Assembly: GCA_002081555.1 (NCBI GenBank)
Contig: MZNV01000797.1
Location: forward strand, 1 to 38,019
Reading direction: 5' to 3'
Source: Protostelium mycophagum
Taxonomy: Eukaryota > Evosea > Variosea > Protosteliida > Protosteliaceae
Length of the DNA: 38,019 nt
The number at the start of each line of letters is the position of its first letter. Positions within the stretch are counted from its first letter, which is position 1. Below the pieces are notes generated by a model, which worked only from the letters and a program-made list of their open reading frames with translations, was not told the origin of the DNA and did not search any database. The translations under genes and the position numbers were made by a program. Shown piece by piece: positions 21,900 to 32,623 of the stretch.

Positions 21900-22357
21900 C
21901 GCTGTTTCGGAATGGTGTGTTCTCTCAGAAAACAAGAAGGTGACATTCCCGATGACGTTCAAAATCGCGCAGTTGATGATGACAACCTCGGGGATGTTCA
22001 CTGTTCAGAATACGAGTATTGCAAGTTGTAGTTTGTCTATTCCAGGAAGTCTCACAAGATCTGAGCGAATATCTGGCCCCTTTCGAAACTGGATAACATC
22101 ACCATTGCAAATCACCCGCCATTTCTTTAATTTTCAGGAGTTGAAAATGAGAGGTTTTGAGGTGAAGTTCTGCAGAACTCATTTTGTGAGTCATTGAGAC
22201 GCATCGTACTGATGTGAGATTATTAATACCACCTGAGGTGAGGAATTTAGTCATGTCATTCAGCCGTTGTCCAATTTGATTTTTATTTTATTACAATTGT
22301 CGTCTACAATCCCGTTTTAGCGTCATCATACCCAGAATCACATCACCAAGAACCGAA
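21900..22357. promoter_or_regulatory. Divergent intergenic region
   Basis: 458 bp between the DJ-1-like and glutaredoxin 3 genes. No gene seen. It presumably holds both promoters; no motif stands out. Confidence 0.4.
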
Positions 22358-23889
22358 ATGCCCGCAACTATCTTAGAGTCAACAGAGCAACTGCAGAAGT
22401 TAGCCAAAGAAAAGTCTGTTGTCGTCCTCAGTTTCTGGGCGGAATGGGCTCAACCATCTGTGGAATTGAACAAAGTATTTGATCAACTGGCAGATCTCAA
22501 CCAACAATTATTTTTTGTCAAGGTAGTACTGTCGAATGCTAGTTGATCATATTTCGTTTTGATCTTACACAGGTCGAAGCAGAGAGTTTGGCAGAAGTAA
22601 CAGAGCAGTTTGAGGTATCCTCTGTGCCCTCTTTCATCTTCCTTCAAGTGAGTCATCGTCTCGTGACAAGGTCTGATCGTACGTTAGAAAGGCAAAGTCG
22701 CCCATAAAATAGAAGGTGCTTTTGGTGATCAACTCACAGAGCAGGTACATCACGATCTAATTCCTCTTTAGTTTACATTTTCAGGTCGTAAAATTCTCTG
22801 CTGCAGCACAAGCCACAACAAAAACAGCCACAAAGCCTAAGGAGGGTATCAATGTCAGATTACAAAAACTATTAGCTAAAGCACCTGTCATGCTGTTCAT
22901 GAAAGGCACACCCGAGGCACCCCAGTGTGGCTTTAGCAGAAAAATCGTAGACATTTTGAAGGGCGAGAACATCCAGTTTGAAACTTTCAACATCTTCACC
23001 GACGAGGAAGTGAGACAAGGCTTGAAGGTGATTTCTTTTAGAAAATACCAACAAAACTTTTATTCTGCAGACTTCACAGATGTCTAGACTCCAATGTGTT
23101 TGTGATGATTGATTAGTTCTCAGGAATATTCAAACTGGCCCACTTATCCACAATTATACGTGAACGGAAAATTAATCGGAGGTCTTGATATCGTGAAAGA
23201 ACTCGCCGAAGAGGGTAATAATCCTGAAATATATTTTTTAATTCAAAAAAATCGCAAAGTAAATATTGTCTTAAAAATAAAATGTGAGCAGGTGAACTGA
23301 GAACCACTCTACAACCTGCCAGTTCTCAAAGTCTCCCTCTACAACCTGCTGTAGCAGAAGCACCCGCAAAGACAGAGTCCAGTCCTCAGAACCTCAACGC
23401 CCGTATAGAGGCCCTCCTGAAGTCTTCCAAAGTGAAATTTGATTGAGATTTCAAAGTTGACTGGTTGTAGGTGCTGCTCTTCATGAAAGGAACCCCTGCA
23501 TCCCCGCAGTGTGGCTTCAGCCGCAAGATCGTGGATATATTGAAGGACAATAGCGTGGAATTCAATACCTTTAACATCTTAGCCGATGAGGAGGTGCATC
23601 TTCTGGATTTCTTGTTGTTTTTAGCTGTTTGTTTATTTTGAAGAATTTATTTATTTTTAACGGAAGGTGGAAGATCGTTGCGGTCCTGCAATTTGACACC
23701 TGCTGGTACTTTTTGAGACGATGAAGACAAGATGAGGATGTTGACGAATTGTAGATTCGACAGGGACTCAAAGAATATTCCAGCTGGCCCACTTATCCAC
23801 AGCTTTACAACAATGCCAAATTAGTTGGAGGCTTAGACATTGTGAAGGAACTCGCAGAGGAAGGAGATCTGAAGGCCGCTCTGGAGTGA
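22358..23889 (+). CDS. GLRX3: Monothiol glutaredoxin 3 (PICOT/GLRX3), Trx-Grx-Grx
   Basis: Cytosolic/nuclear [2Fe-2S]-binding glutaredoxin used in iron trafficking and Fe-S delivery. Eight exons, about 342 residues. Residues 1-100 form a thioredoxin-like domain in which the usual active site is replaced by WAEWAQPS, so it has no redox cysteine. Two monothiol glutaredoxin domains follow, each with CGFS (Cys147 and Cys271), LLFMKGTP-type start, WPTYPQLY and [10 protein letters not shown] Pro/Ala/Gln linker joins them. The two Grx domains are near-duplicates and share intron positions, pointing to domain duplication. Confidence 0.95.
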
Positions 23890-24042
23890 ATTCGCATAAA
23901 AATTCACGAATATATTTAATATGTCGAAAACTTTTTCGCCAGACTGTTGTAGTGCACCGTAAAAATTCGAGCTCCACCTCATCACTTTTCAAACGACGTC
24001 TGCAGCCATAATTATTTTCTCCTGAAAAGTGGAAGCGAAAAC

Positions 24043-24844
24043 ATGGCGATGAATCCAGTGCGTTTACTCGCTGATATCTTGCATCTTGCCAGTATCTTGA
24101 TCATCCTCCTGAAATTGCGGACTGTCAAGAACTGCTCAGGTAATATATGATTACTGAAGCTGAATTATGACCTTCATAGGGATATCTTTGAAGACTCAAG
24201 AGTTATATGCTCTTGTCTTCATGTGCCGTTATGTCGATCTTCTTTGGAATCATGAGTCTTTCTACCTGGTATTCATGAAGCTCTTCTTTTTGTCTACATC
24301 AATTGCCATCGTCTACTTGATGAGAACTTCTCTTCGCCACACATATGATGCTGAGCACGATACATTCAGGCTGGTATTTCTGCTTGCACCCTCCGCTGCT
24401 TTGGCGCTCATTTATTTCCTTCTTGAATATCCAACAAGCTTGTATGAGGTGAAATCACAATTCTGATCATGCATCATTATTTAATGATAATTACATTGTT
24501 CTAATCACAGCAGCTAATTTGGTCCTTCTCAATCTTTTTGGAAGCTGTGGCGATCCTTCCACAATTGTTTTTATTGCAACGCACAGGCGAAATCAGCAAC
24601 ATCAACTCTCACTACATCTTTTGTCTCGGTGCATACCGTGCCCTTTATCTGATCAACTGGATCTGGAGGTACTTCGCTCATGATGGAACTACACAGTGGA
24701 TCGTATGGATCTCAGGAATCGTGCAGACAATCATCTACTGCGACTTCTTCTACTATTACATCCAGAGGTATGTCTTTCTGTCATTACCCCTCTTCTCATT
24801 TTCGCAGCAAATATTACAATAAGAAGATGGAGCTACCAAAGTGA
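24043..24844 (+). CDS. KDELR: ER lumen protein-retaining receptor (KDEL receptor)
   Basis: Seven-helix Golgi receptor that returns KDEL/HDEL proteins to the ER by COPI. Four exons, about 211 residues. Conserved segments: ADILHLASILIILLKLRT, NCSGISLKTQELYALVFMCR (ligand-binding Arg in CRYVD), LYEQLIWSFSIFLEAVAILP, GAYRALYLINWIWRYF and the C-terminal dilysine-type tail SKYYNKKMELPK. TGA at 24842-24844, then AATAAA at 24857. Confidence 0.96.
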
Positions 24845-24960
24845 GGCGTTTGAGATAATAAATATCTCTGTGCCTTTCTTCTTTTGCAACAAACAAATGT
24901 GCATGCATTATTTCCATATGAACGAAGCCATGTGAAAGAAGATCAAAGAATGAGTACACG

Positions 24961-26904
24961 TTATGACTGCTTTTCTATTGTGCGGATAGATAGTAGTTGT
25001 AAGGGGGTGTCCTTGTACAACCTTCCAAGAGGTTCTCCCAGCCTGATCTGCTGCCCCGCGTTCACCAGAAATTCAAACTCTGGACTCTCAAAGATGAGGA
25101 CGATGGTGGAGCCCATGTGGAAGAAGCCCAAGTTCTCTCCCTTCTTCGCTGAGACGTTATCATAGTGTCTGTCGTAGTGGCTATCCTTCAGTTTGGGCCT
25201 CACATTTGTCTTCACATCCTGAAAGCATCAACACTCGATGTCAAAGATTACACCCAATGCAGAACATGAAGAGGGTACAGCTTTTGCATAGATGAGAACA
25301 GAAACACTCACATCGAAAGCTAATTTGATGGAACCAACGTTCGTTGCGCCGACCGGAGTGTAAGAGAAGAAGCCATGAGCCCATTCTCCAGTGAGTACGA
25401 CTCTCTCGTTCAGTGCGAATAACCCTTGGACTCTAGATACCACAGCTGGTGCTACAGGGAAGAGATGTCCTAAACCCATCAAAACATGGAGACGGGAACA
25501 ATTCAAATCGTAAAAAACAAAAAAATGCCTTTATAAAAGTTTCTTCAAAATTTAGATTTTTTCAAATTGGAAAGTTTGTTGTACATAAAAAAATTTCAAA
25601 TTGGAAAATTTTGTACATAAGAATTTTTTCAAATTGGAAAGTACAAGTCAAATATTAAAAAGAATTACCTGGGAAATGTCTTCTGTCAGTAATTTTCCAC
25701 TCAACAGGGGAGTGGAACCCGTGGTAATCACCGGGTGCGAGATATATAACACAGTGGTACAGCTTCTTCTCGACTTTAGAGCTGTCTCTGTCCAAATGTC
25801 TCCTCTCCTTTCTCAGCCTGTGCAAGTCTTCTCCAAAAAAATCGGATAATTCGTAGGTGATGCCTTTGATCTATAAAAGGTCGGTATATTTATTATTTTG
25901 ATTCTATCCAACATCAACGAACGCATTCCAATCTGTGGCACGTTCTTCGCGTTTGTTTGCGCACGCAAACGAACAACTGCCTCACACCGCAAAAGCGAAT
26001 AAATCACCTGCTCTACAGTGTCCTCCTCGATTTCACCAAAGTGTAAGATTTTCCCGTCTGCAGGGCTGACAACATCTGTCTTGTAAATCGGCCTCACTCC
26101 AGCTTTTAGTTTTCTGGTGAAGAAATCTCCAAATGTCTCAAAAGAGTTGAGGGGCTGCTCTGACTCGTCCATGTTGCAGCCATATAGTTTTGCAAAGCCA
26201 CCAAAGACGAGACCTGTACGATGTCGATATCAGGGTTTGCATTATTAATTGAGATAATGTGAAAACATTTTTTCTAAAAAAACTTCTTTTGATCACAGAT
26301 GGGAACGTGAGGGAGAGACGACTGACCTCTTAATGCTTCAGGCACGTAGAGAGCTGTCATGTTTCCCCACCAACTTGAAATCAGCCCAAGAGGTAATCTT
26401 TTGTAGAGAGATAACTTGGATCATCAGAATCATATGGACAAAATTCAAGTTTTGTACTCACCGTAGATTCCGAATAGACTTTGGAAGGTGTCTCTGTCTT
26501 GCGGTCTTTCTCTTCAGGAGAAGAAGTCACAACATATGCTGTCAGTCCAAGGAATACAAAGGATGCAGCTGCAACACATTAATCCAGGCGAATGTCTGAC
26601 GTCACCAACCCATCAATCTCTTAAATCTCTTCGAGTTTCGCTTCTGTACCTCTTCACTGAGACCAGATAATTGTTGATTGAGTTGTTCCCTCTTCGCCCT
26701 TCTGGCAGGAAACTTTTCTATTGTACTATCTGTCTCATCGGTTTTGGTCTTTTCTTCTGGCTTTGATTTTGGTGCTGAAGGACGCCGTGGGACTTGTCTA
26801 TCGAAAATGGTTCTGAGTGGTATTCTCGGTGTGAGAATAGGTCGAATCAGAGTTATTGTGTGCCCATTGTGAAAGGATCTCTGGGAGAGCTGTTTCAGCA
26901 TCAT
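24961..26904 (-). CDS. psd1: Phosphatidylserine decarboxylase, mitochondrial
   Basis: Makes phosphatidylethanolamine in the inner membrane. Seven exons, ATG at 26904, TAA at 24961. The N-terminus is basic and mitochondrial-like ([16 protein letters not shown]), followed by one transmembrane helix ([17 protein letters not shown]). Family segments: [90 protein letters not shown]. The self-cleavage motif, usually LGST, reads MGST here ([12 protein letters not shown]); its Ser becomes the pyruvoyl group. The intron after HFP holds a small tandem repeat. The splice from exon 1 uses GTTGGT. Confidence 0.95.
25557..25646. repeat. Intronic tandem repeat, 33-34 bp, three units
   Basis: TTCAAATTGGAAA recurs at 25561, 25595 and 25628, with GTACATAA between units. 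The array lies within the 199-nt PSD intron (25470-25668), longer than the neighbouring introns. Confidence 0.8.
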
Positions 26905-26985
26905 CGTTTTGTGATGATATGAGATTGGTGATTCTCTTCTTCTACAACTGGGAAAACAAGGTGATGATGATGATTTTTGTGCACC
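26905..26985. promoter_or_regulatory. 81-bp bidirectional promoter of two mitochondrial genes
   Basis: The starts of phosphatidylserine decarboxylase (minus) and a mitochondrial PPR protein (plus) are 81 bp apart. Both products are predicted to enter mitochondria, so co-regulation is plausible. A GATGATGATGA run lies just before the PPR start. Confidence 0.5.
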
Positions 26986-27927
26986 ATGCTGCGGGTCATC
27001 AGAAACGGAGCGTCACACACACCTCCTTCAATTCGTATAGAGGTCAGCCATCGAGATTAAAAGTAATGCTGACTGTTGAAGCGTCTTCATCCCCTAATAG
27101 CACAAGTCAGAAGAATACAGACAAATGTACCAACAATAGTGCCAAATTCTATCCCAACATCAATGAAAAGAAAATCCCTGCATGACTACAATACGATAAT
27201 ATATACCTTCCGAGCCATTCGTGATCATGAAAATATTTTAAACAGTTTCGAAAAGTAAGGACATGACAAACTTTGATTTATTCATCGATTTCCAGGATGC
27301 TTGAAGACGGTGTCACTCCAGACATCGACACGATGAATTTGATTCTAACTCATCATCTAAATCGCCACAATCAAGGAGAATTCATCTTTTGGTATCAAAA
27401 ATTTCAAGAAGCTGGAATAGAAGGGGATGATTGGACACAAGATCTGTTGTTGCAATACTACATCCAAATCACGGATGTGGAAGCTGTGGACCGTATGCTG
27501 CAAGAGCGTGACCTATTGGTATATTCATTTTTATTATCTGTAGATTTTCAATTTTTGAAGAAAGATAATCAAATACGACAAACAAATATTTATTTTCATG
27601 CAGTAATGAACCATCAAAGTACAATGTTCACCATAAATTATTTTCTTGCACCAGATTTATTATCTCGTGATTCTTAAAAACTACCTGTATAAATTAATTT
27701 TATCTTGATGATTAGAAATACATCTTTCTGCATCTTCTGATCATGCACAGACAACCATCGAGACAGATGACAAAAGATTCAACCTCGTCTGCAGGTTCCT
27801 CATGCGAACATACAGGCACAAAGACCTCGAGGATTATTTATATCGAAACAAAAAAGCACGGCATATGCTGGATAGAACCAAATTTCTGCTGCAGGAATAT
27901 TATCGAGATTTTGGAGAGCAATTTTGA
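26986..27927 (+). CDS. Mitochondrial pentatricopeptide-repeat protein
   Basis: ATG at 26986 starts a basic, acid-poor targeting peptide (MLRVIRNGASHTPPSIRIE). Exons join in phase 0, 2 and 0. PPR-like helical pairs follow: LHDYNTIIYTFRAIRDHENI, FEKMLEDGVTPDIDTMNLIL, FWYQKFQEAGIEGDDWTQDL and AVDRMLQERDLL. The last exon ends YRDFGEQF. About 236 residues, with only a few repeats; likely binds a mitochondrial RNA or the mitoribosome. The intron at about 27520-27748 is AT-rich and unusually long for this window. Confidence 0.75.
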
Positions 27928-28057
27928 ATTATAAAATACGAATCAAAAATAAATCAGAAGATTTCAAAAGTCAATAACACTTGGGATGCACTTTTCATCT
28001 AGTGTTATTCGAAGAGGATGAGAGATAGTCTTATGAGTATAGAATGTGTTGTGTTTA

Positions 28058-30532
28058 TTAAGGGCACTTGCTCTCTACAATTGCGGAGCCGACTTCCTCG
28101 TATTCCTGCTTGGAAATCCACATTTGCTGAATTCGTCATTTCTATGTTCAAAAGAATAACCAAAACATTTTCATTTCTGCAGGGTCAACGTTTAAAGACA
28201 GCAAAGCCATCTGTTTGCTGCGAAAGGACTGCCTTCTTTGACTGTGCCTGCAACACTGCTGTCTTTCAATGTTCGACATAACCCTGCGTCTGACATCGCG
28301 ATAAAAAAATCTCATTTCAAAAAAAACCAACTTGGAAGGCCCCAAGAGACGCGAGTATGCTTCCACCAGTCCATACACTGATGACGTGTCAATACGTAAT
28401 CATAAGCGACGTGGTTACCCGTATTTGCGGTCTTGTGGAGGGGGCGCGATAAGCTTTAATTTATATTGCTGTGGGGGTTGCTTTTCGGTGAGCTCTTTGT
28501 TCAATCTGAGAAATTTAAATTTTGAATTTTTAAAAATTGCAAGTTGAAATCAAAGCACGGTAATAACCGTGTCTTTTACGTATCTTGGGATGCGGGTACA
28601 CTTTCTTGTGTAAAATAAGATTGAAAATCACCTCTCTGTGAACTGAGGGAACAATGAGTTGCCTCCAGTGATGAGAACACCACCGAAGAGCTCTCTCCTC
28701 AAATCTGCATCACATTTTGATATGCTAGACATCACCATGGCAGGAATACTCAACATCTCTTCCGCACTAAGTGTCGTGTGAAGGTTCTGTGAATTTTCAG
28801 GGAATTGCCCGAAAAATTCTGAGAAAATTCTGGGAAAATTACTTGAATGACAGAAGGGTTAAACATTAGTTCGGGGAGTTTGAAACGGTCAGTACCGATC
28901 TCAATCGTGTTACCATCAGGCAATTCATATGGTACTGCGGGGATATTTGCATTCTGTCTAAACCTCCATCAATATTTCCCGCGTCTCATTCATTTTGAAA
29001 TTTAAATTTCATCAAAAATCTGAAGCTCACTCTTCGTTGAACGCAAAGTCTGAAACTCTAAAAATAGTCTCCTTCATGTCCCTGATGATTTGCTGTACGT
29101 TTCAGACCATAATTACTTCTTGCATTCTCACCTTTGCTTCGAATTTTTTGTAGCTCTCTGTGATCTTGGGCAGGTCTACATCTTTCAGAATATTTCAAAT
29201 AAAATCACGTGAATTTTTCGCTGTACTAGTGAATAAACTCACCCTTCAAAACGACCTCGTATTCGTTGATTCTGATCTCCTTTTTGCTCTGAATCATATA
29301 ATGTGGTCTAATGCTCAGCTCTTTACCTTCTTTATAAAGTTTATTTTTGAAGCAAAATAATCAATTGGATGTTTTGAGCGAATCTTCAGGAGTTGTGGCA
29401 AAGCCACAAAAAAGTTGATTATGATTGTTCTATTTGTATAAATGATGAGCGACTACTGAGCCGTGGTTTGGCTTTGGTGTATCTAAGAAATAAAATAAAT
29501 CCTGACCTATGATGCGGGAGAACTCATCTGTGATGAATTCGCCGGCCAGTTTTGTTTTCAACAGGCCTGTGAAGAGTCAACGAAATGACTGATAGAAATG
29601 TTGAGGTGATGATTATGTTTATTTGTTTGAGAGAAAGAGATTTTTCCTTTGAATTCAACAAACATTCTCGCGCTAACCGCCTCGATTCACGGCAATAACC
29701 GTGCAAAAAATGATCTTCAAGATTTCAAGAATACCTTTGGTGAGGGCGTAACCGTCATGTACAGGTGTCGCTCTTGTGGTACCACCACCACTGTCTATCA
29801 CAAGACCTCCAGATTTACCAGAGGCGAAAGTAATGATGTTAAAGAGGATCATCTCATACAAGATCAATTTAAATTTTGGTTGAAAGGATATCATGCAAGA
29901 ACGGCGTCTTTGGCGATGAACAATGCTGGTGTCTGAAACTTCTCAAACATGAGCTCAGTAGATTTCTCTCGAAGTGTTCTAAGATCCTTTAATTTAAAGA
30001 GCAAGAATTATTTTAAAGAGGTAGAACCCACTCACTTTGTATTGTGTGCAGGCTCTGACATTAAAATCGGATGTTCTGAAGGATCAATGTGTAATCTATC
30101 TCGAAGCGTGTGATTCCATAGCTGTTCCAGTTGATCCCAATTGTTCACTAGACCTTCCACAATTGGATAGTTAATCTCTATACCATCACGACGGAACGAT
30201 AGAGCGTTAGAACCGACATAATATCTGAATGAAGATATTAGAAAAGCACAATATAAAATGCAGATGGCCTACCTAACTCTTGAGGCTGGTTTTTCTGTTT
30301 TGATTTCTTGATCATCTCCCTCACCTACTGCTTTGGTTCCATTTCCAACGACATTTTCGGTGCCTGAGACAAACAGACTTCCCACTGCACTCTGGGCGAC
30401 ACATTTTGGTGTGTCTTCACCGGCATAACCGCCTCTACAATTACTTGTTCCAACATCGAGCACGATGGCAGAGACCTCATCTATATTCGTTTATACAAAT
30501 ACAAATGTCAAACATGCACCTCCACCAAACAT
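28058..30532 (-). CDS. ARP4: Actin-related protein, Arp4/BAF53 (ACTL6) type
   Basis: Nuclear actin-related subunit of chromatin remodelers (BAF, INO80) and the NuA4/TIP60 acetyltransferase. About twelve exons, ATG at 30532, TAA at 28058-28060. Family segments: [140 protein letters not shown] and the diagnostic C-terminus [12 protein letters not shown]...ESKCP. An Arp4-type insert ([16 protein letters not shown]) follows the first ATP loop. One intron (29830-29891) is U12-type AT-AC. AATAAA overlaps the stop codon. Confidence 0.95.
28556..28571. repeat. Imperfect palindrome CACGGTAATAACCGTG, copy 1
   Basis: Six-base arms CACGGT/ACCGTG around AATA, inside an Arp4 intron. A near-identical copy lies in another intron of the gene at 29688. 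Confidence 0.6.
29688..29703. repeat. Imperfect palindrome CACGGCAATAACCGTG, copy 2
   Basis: Differs from the copy at 28556 by one base. It lies in the intron after the exon ending GYALTK. Confidence 0.6.
29830..29891 (-). other. U12-type AT-AC intron, 62 nt
   Basis: On the minus strand the intron begins ATATCCTTT, the U12 donor consensus, and ends with a branch-like CTCTTTAACATC, then ATTAC. Excising it joins AKDAVLA to CFASGKSGG in phase 2, restoring the conserved Arp core. No GT-AG pair gives an open frame here. The distance from the branch A to the AC end (about 9 nt) fits the minor spliceosome. Confidence 0.88.
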
Positions 30533-31691
30533 TTTCGTAAATCGCCGTTATGCACAGATCACCAATCCGTCCTCGTTGTAGTCTACACACTCATAAAAGT
30601 CTGAATTTTCATTTTTAACCTTTGGCCGTGCACAGAGCATTTTTGTGCATGAACAATAGCTGGCTTAGTGGCAACAGATCAGCCAATTTTCATTTTTAAC
30701 ACGAAGATCCCTGATCCCTCTATTGCCGATAAACGCTGGTAGCGTGGATAGGAAAGTGTTTCTTATCACAGGATGCACTTCAGGAATCGGTATCAAAACT
30801 GCCAGAGCTTTATATGCCACTGGAGTCAGGATGAAGCTGTTTTGCGCGAATTAATTAATTTACAGGTGGCGGCCAAAGAGAAAACTGGCGCTTTTCCACC
30901 GTGTTTTGTTGTCCTTGGCGACTGTTTGGGATCAAATTTTGCCACGCCGTGGTTTGTTAACCTGGTAGGTAAGTACAGTATATGGCACTTTTTGGCCTTA
31001 TCAGAGGTTGCCCTGTTTAATTTATTATTGTTTTTTCTTGTATTTAGGGCGGAGTAGTAATAAGTTTATTGACGGTGTTCTGTGCTGTTTCAAGGCCGCT
31101 GGCAGGCCCAGAGCTTGCTGCAGTTTACAGGCAGGGCAACACACGCATTTTTGCATTCGCGTTGTAGATTGCGGTAACATTTTACTTTTACATATTGAGG
31201 ATTGAAATTTTTCAACACTCTTTCTGGGATCAATTGGCTAGGAGGGGGACCAGAGACGAAGCGCGTGACCAGGCGGTAGAATCTGGAAACTGGCCTGGAA
31301 TCTCTATTCGAGTATAAATTGACCGTATTAATTGACATCTATATTTTTTTGTTGAATTTTATGTATTTAAAATTATTGAAATATTTTGGACTGTGTCTCG
31401 TGTTGAGATATCTTGTTGGTGGGTGCATTGTCCATTTTCAAACCAACACAAACAAGACAACAAGTAGGTCTTTGAGTATGTCCAGTAGACTGTTCTGGAT
31501 CAGAGGATCACCAATTTGATCAGGATCTTAAAGTGTACATCAAGCAACAGAGGGCAACCCAGCAGCTGCAAACACTTTCTCGTTATTGCCGCGTTTTTGA
31601 CGAAAACTCCGTGTCAGTTCTAAGAACTATTTTTGCGAATGTTTTATCCCGTTGAGAATACTCGCCCGTTTTTATTTTAACGACAACAAGA
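30533..31691. other. Long gene-poor stretch
   Basis: Besides the SDR-like remnant, this 1.16-kb gap between Arp4 and the four-helix membrane protein shows only AT-rich sequence and short unsupported frames. It is the largest gap in the window. Confidence 0.5.
30729..31167 (+). pseudogene. Short-chain dehydrogenase N-terminal remnant or unresolved gene
   Basis: The frame reads SVDRKVFLITGCTSGIGIKT then ARALYATG: a complete Rossmann first strand with the TGxxxGIG cofactor motif (30768-30791). No ATG precedes it before an in-frame TAG. Two phase-0 joins (donor at 30825 to acceptor before 30866; donor at 30965 to acceptor before 31048) extend it through AFPPCFVVLGDCLGSNFATP and a hydrophobic GGVVISLLTVFCAVSRPLAG to TAG at 31167. 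The downstream part does not resemble a dehydrogenase (no YxxxK seen). It is either a truncated gene fused to unrelated sequence or a chance open frame. Confidence 0.35.
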
Positions 31692-32368
31692 ATGGGGGCA
31701 CAAACTTCAGCAAAATCAAGACTTTGTCAAATTCTCATCACCATCTTCTGTCTGATCTGTTTGGTGGGTGGTAATAACGAACAGACGAGAATATCTGACA
31801 TCAGCAGGGTGTTGCAGGTTGGTACTTTGTCATTTGGGTGAAGGGGATCAAAGATGGATCAACATTATTTGTTGTTCTCTATGCCCTCTCGATTTTCTTC
31901 ACCATAGGATTCGCAACATGCGGTATCATCGTCGCATGGCTTACAAAACGAGTTCTCATCAAGTTAGTGAGTGCATTGTTCCATGTGGGGTCCTCTGAAA
32001 AGATCAGGCGGCACAAGGTCTCATCATGATCGGCATATTTACGACGGCACAAATGATCGTCACATCTATTGGCTGGGCATTTTGCGACCAAAAGCAGAAC
32101 CAGATCAATTCCATCTGCTTCACATCTCAGAACTATCAGATCTTCTACTACTACCTCCCAAGTTGCATTCTCATCACTGCTGCTGTGAGCCCTTTATCAA
32201 TTCATTCAACGACAAACTCACATGTACCAGATCATTGCCGGATCATTTTCGTGTGTGCTTTTGAAGACTTTAGCAAAGGATGAAATTGAAGGTAATCTCA
32301 TGTACAATGCGAGTATATTCTGAATAAGAGCAGGGCAGGGTGGTAGCAAAGGAGGAAATTATTATTGA
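31692..32368 (+). CDS. Small four-helix membrane protein
   Basis: ATG at 31692 (MGAQTSAKSRLCQIL); five exons in consistent phase; TGA at 32366-32368. About 165 residues with four hydrophobic segments: LITIFCLICL, LFVVLYALSIFFTIGF, LIMIGIFTTAQMIVTSIGWA and FYYYLPSCILITAAIIAGSF. The C-terminus is Gly-rich (EGQGGSKGGNYY). It lacks the CCG motif and large loop of tetraspanins. A MARVEL- or TMEM-like topology is possible; no family recognised. Confidence 0.7.
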
Positions 32369-32623
32369 TAGACATAGAGGAAGAGTAATAAAAAGAGGCA
32401 CTTTATTTTATTTTGAGACAGAGCTACCATCTCTCATCTCTTGCTAGTTTATACAACTACGTGCTTCGTGGCGATGTCTTTGAGGACTTGAGCAAAAAGA
32501 CTGGTCTCTGATTTTTTGGAAGTCGACAGACCGAAACAGAGACCACAGTCGACATTTGCAAGCGAAGGTGTCATTACATTGAAACTTATCTTTATTTGAT
32601 TGCAAAGGACATTACTTTTCACT

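Noticed and set aside
22000-22200. Plus-strand open frame upstream of glutaredoxin 3
   Set aside because: Overlaps the antisense of the DJ-1 5' region and has no start context, domain or splice support.
27520-27748. In-frame-looking continuation of the PPR exon after DLL
   Set aside because: AT-rich and ends without domain similarity; a phase-0 intron joins the PPR exon to a downstream exon with typical composition.
31692-32368. Tetraspanin
   Set aside because: Four helices are present, but the CCG motif and the large extracellular loop are missing.
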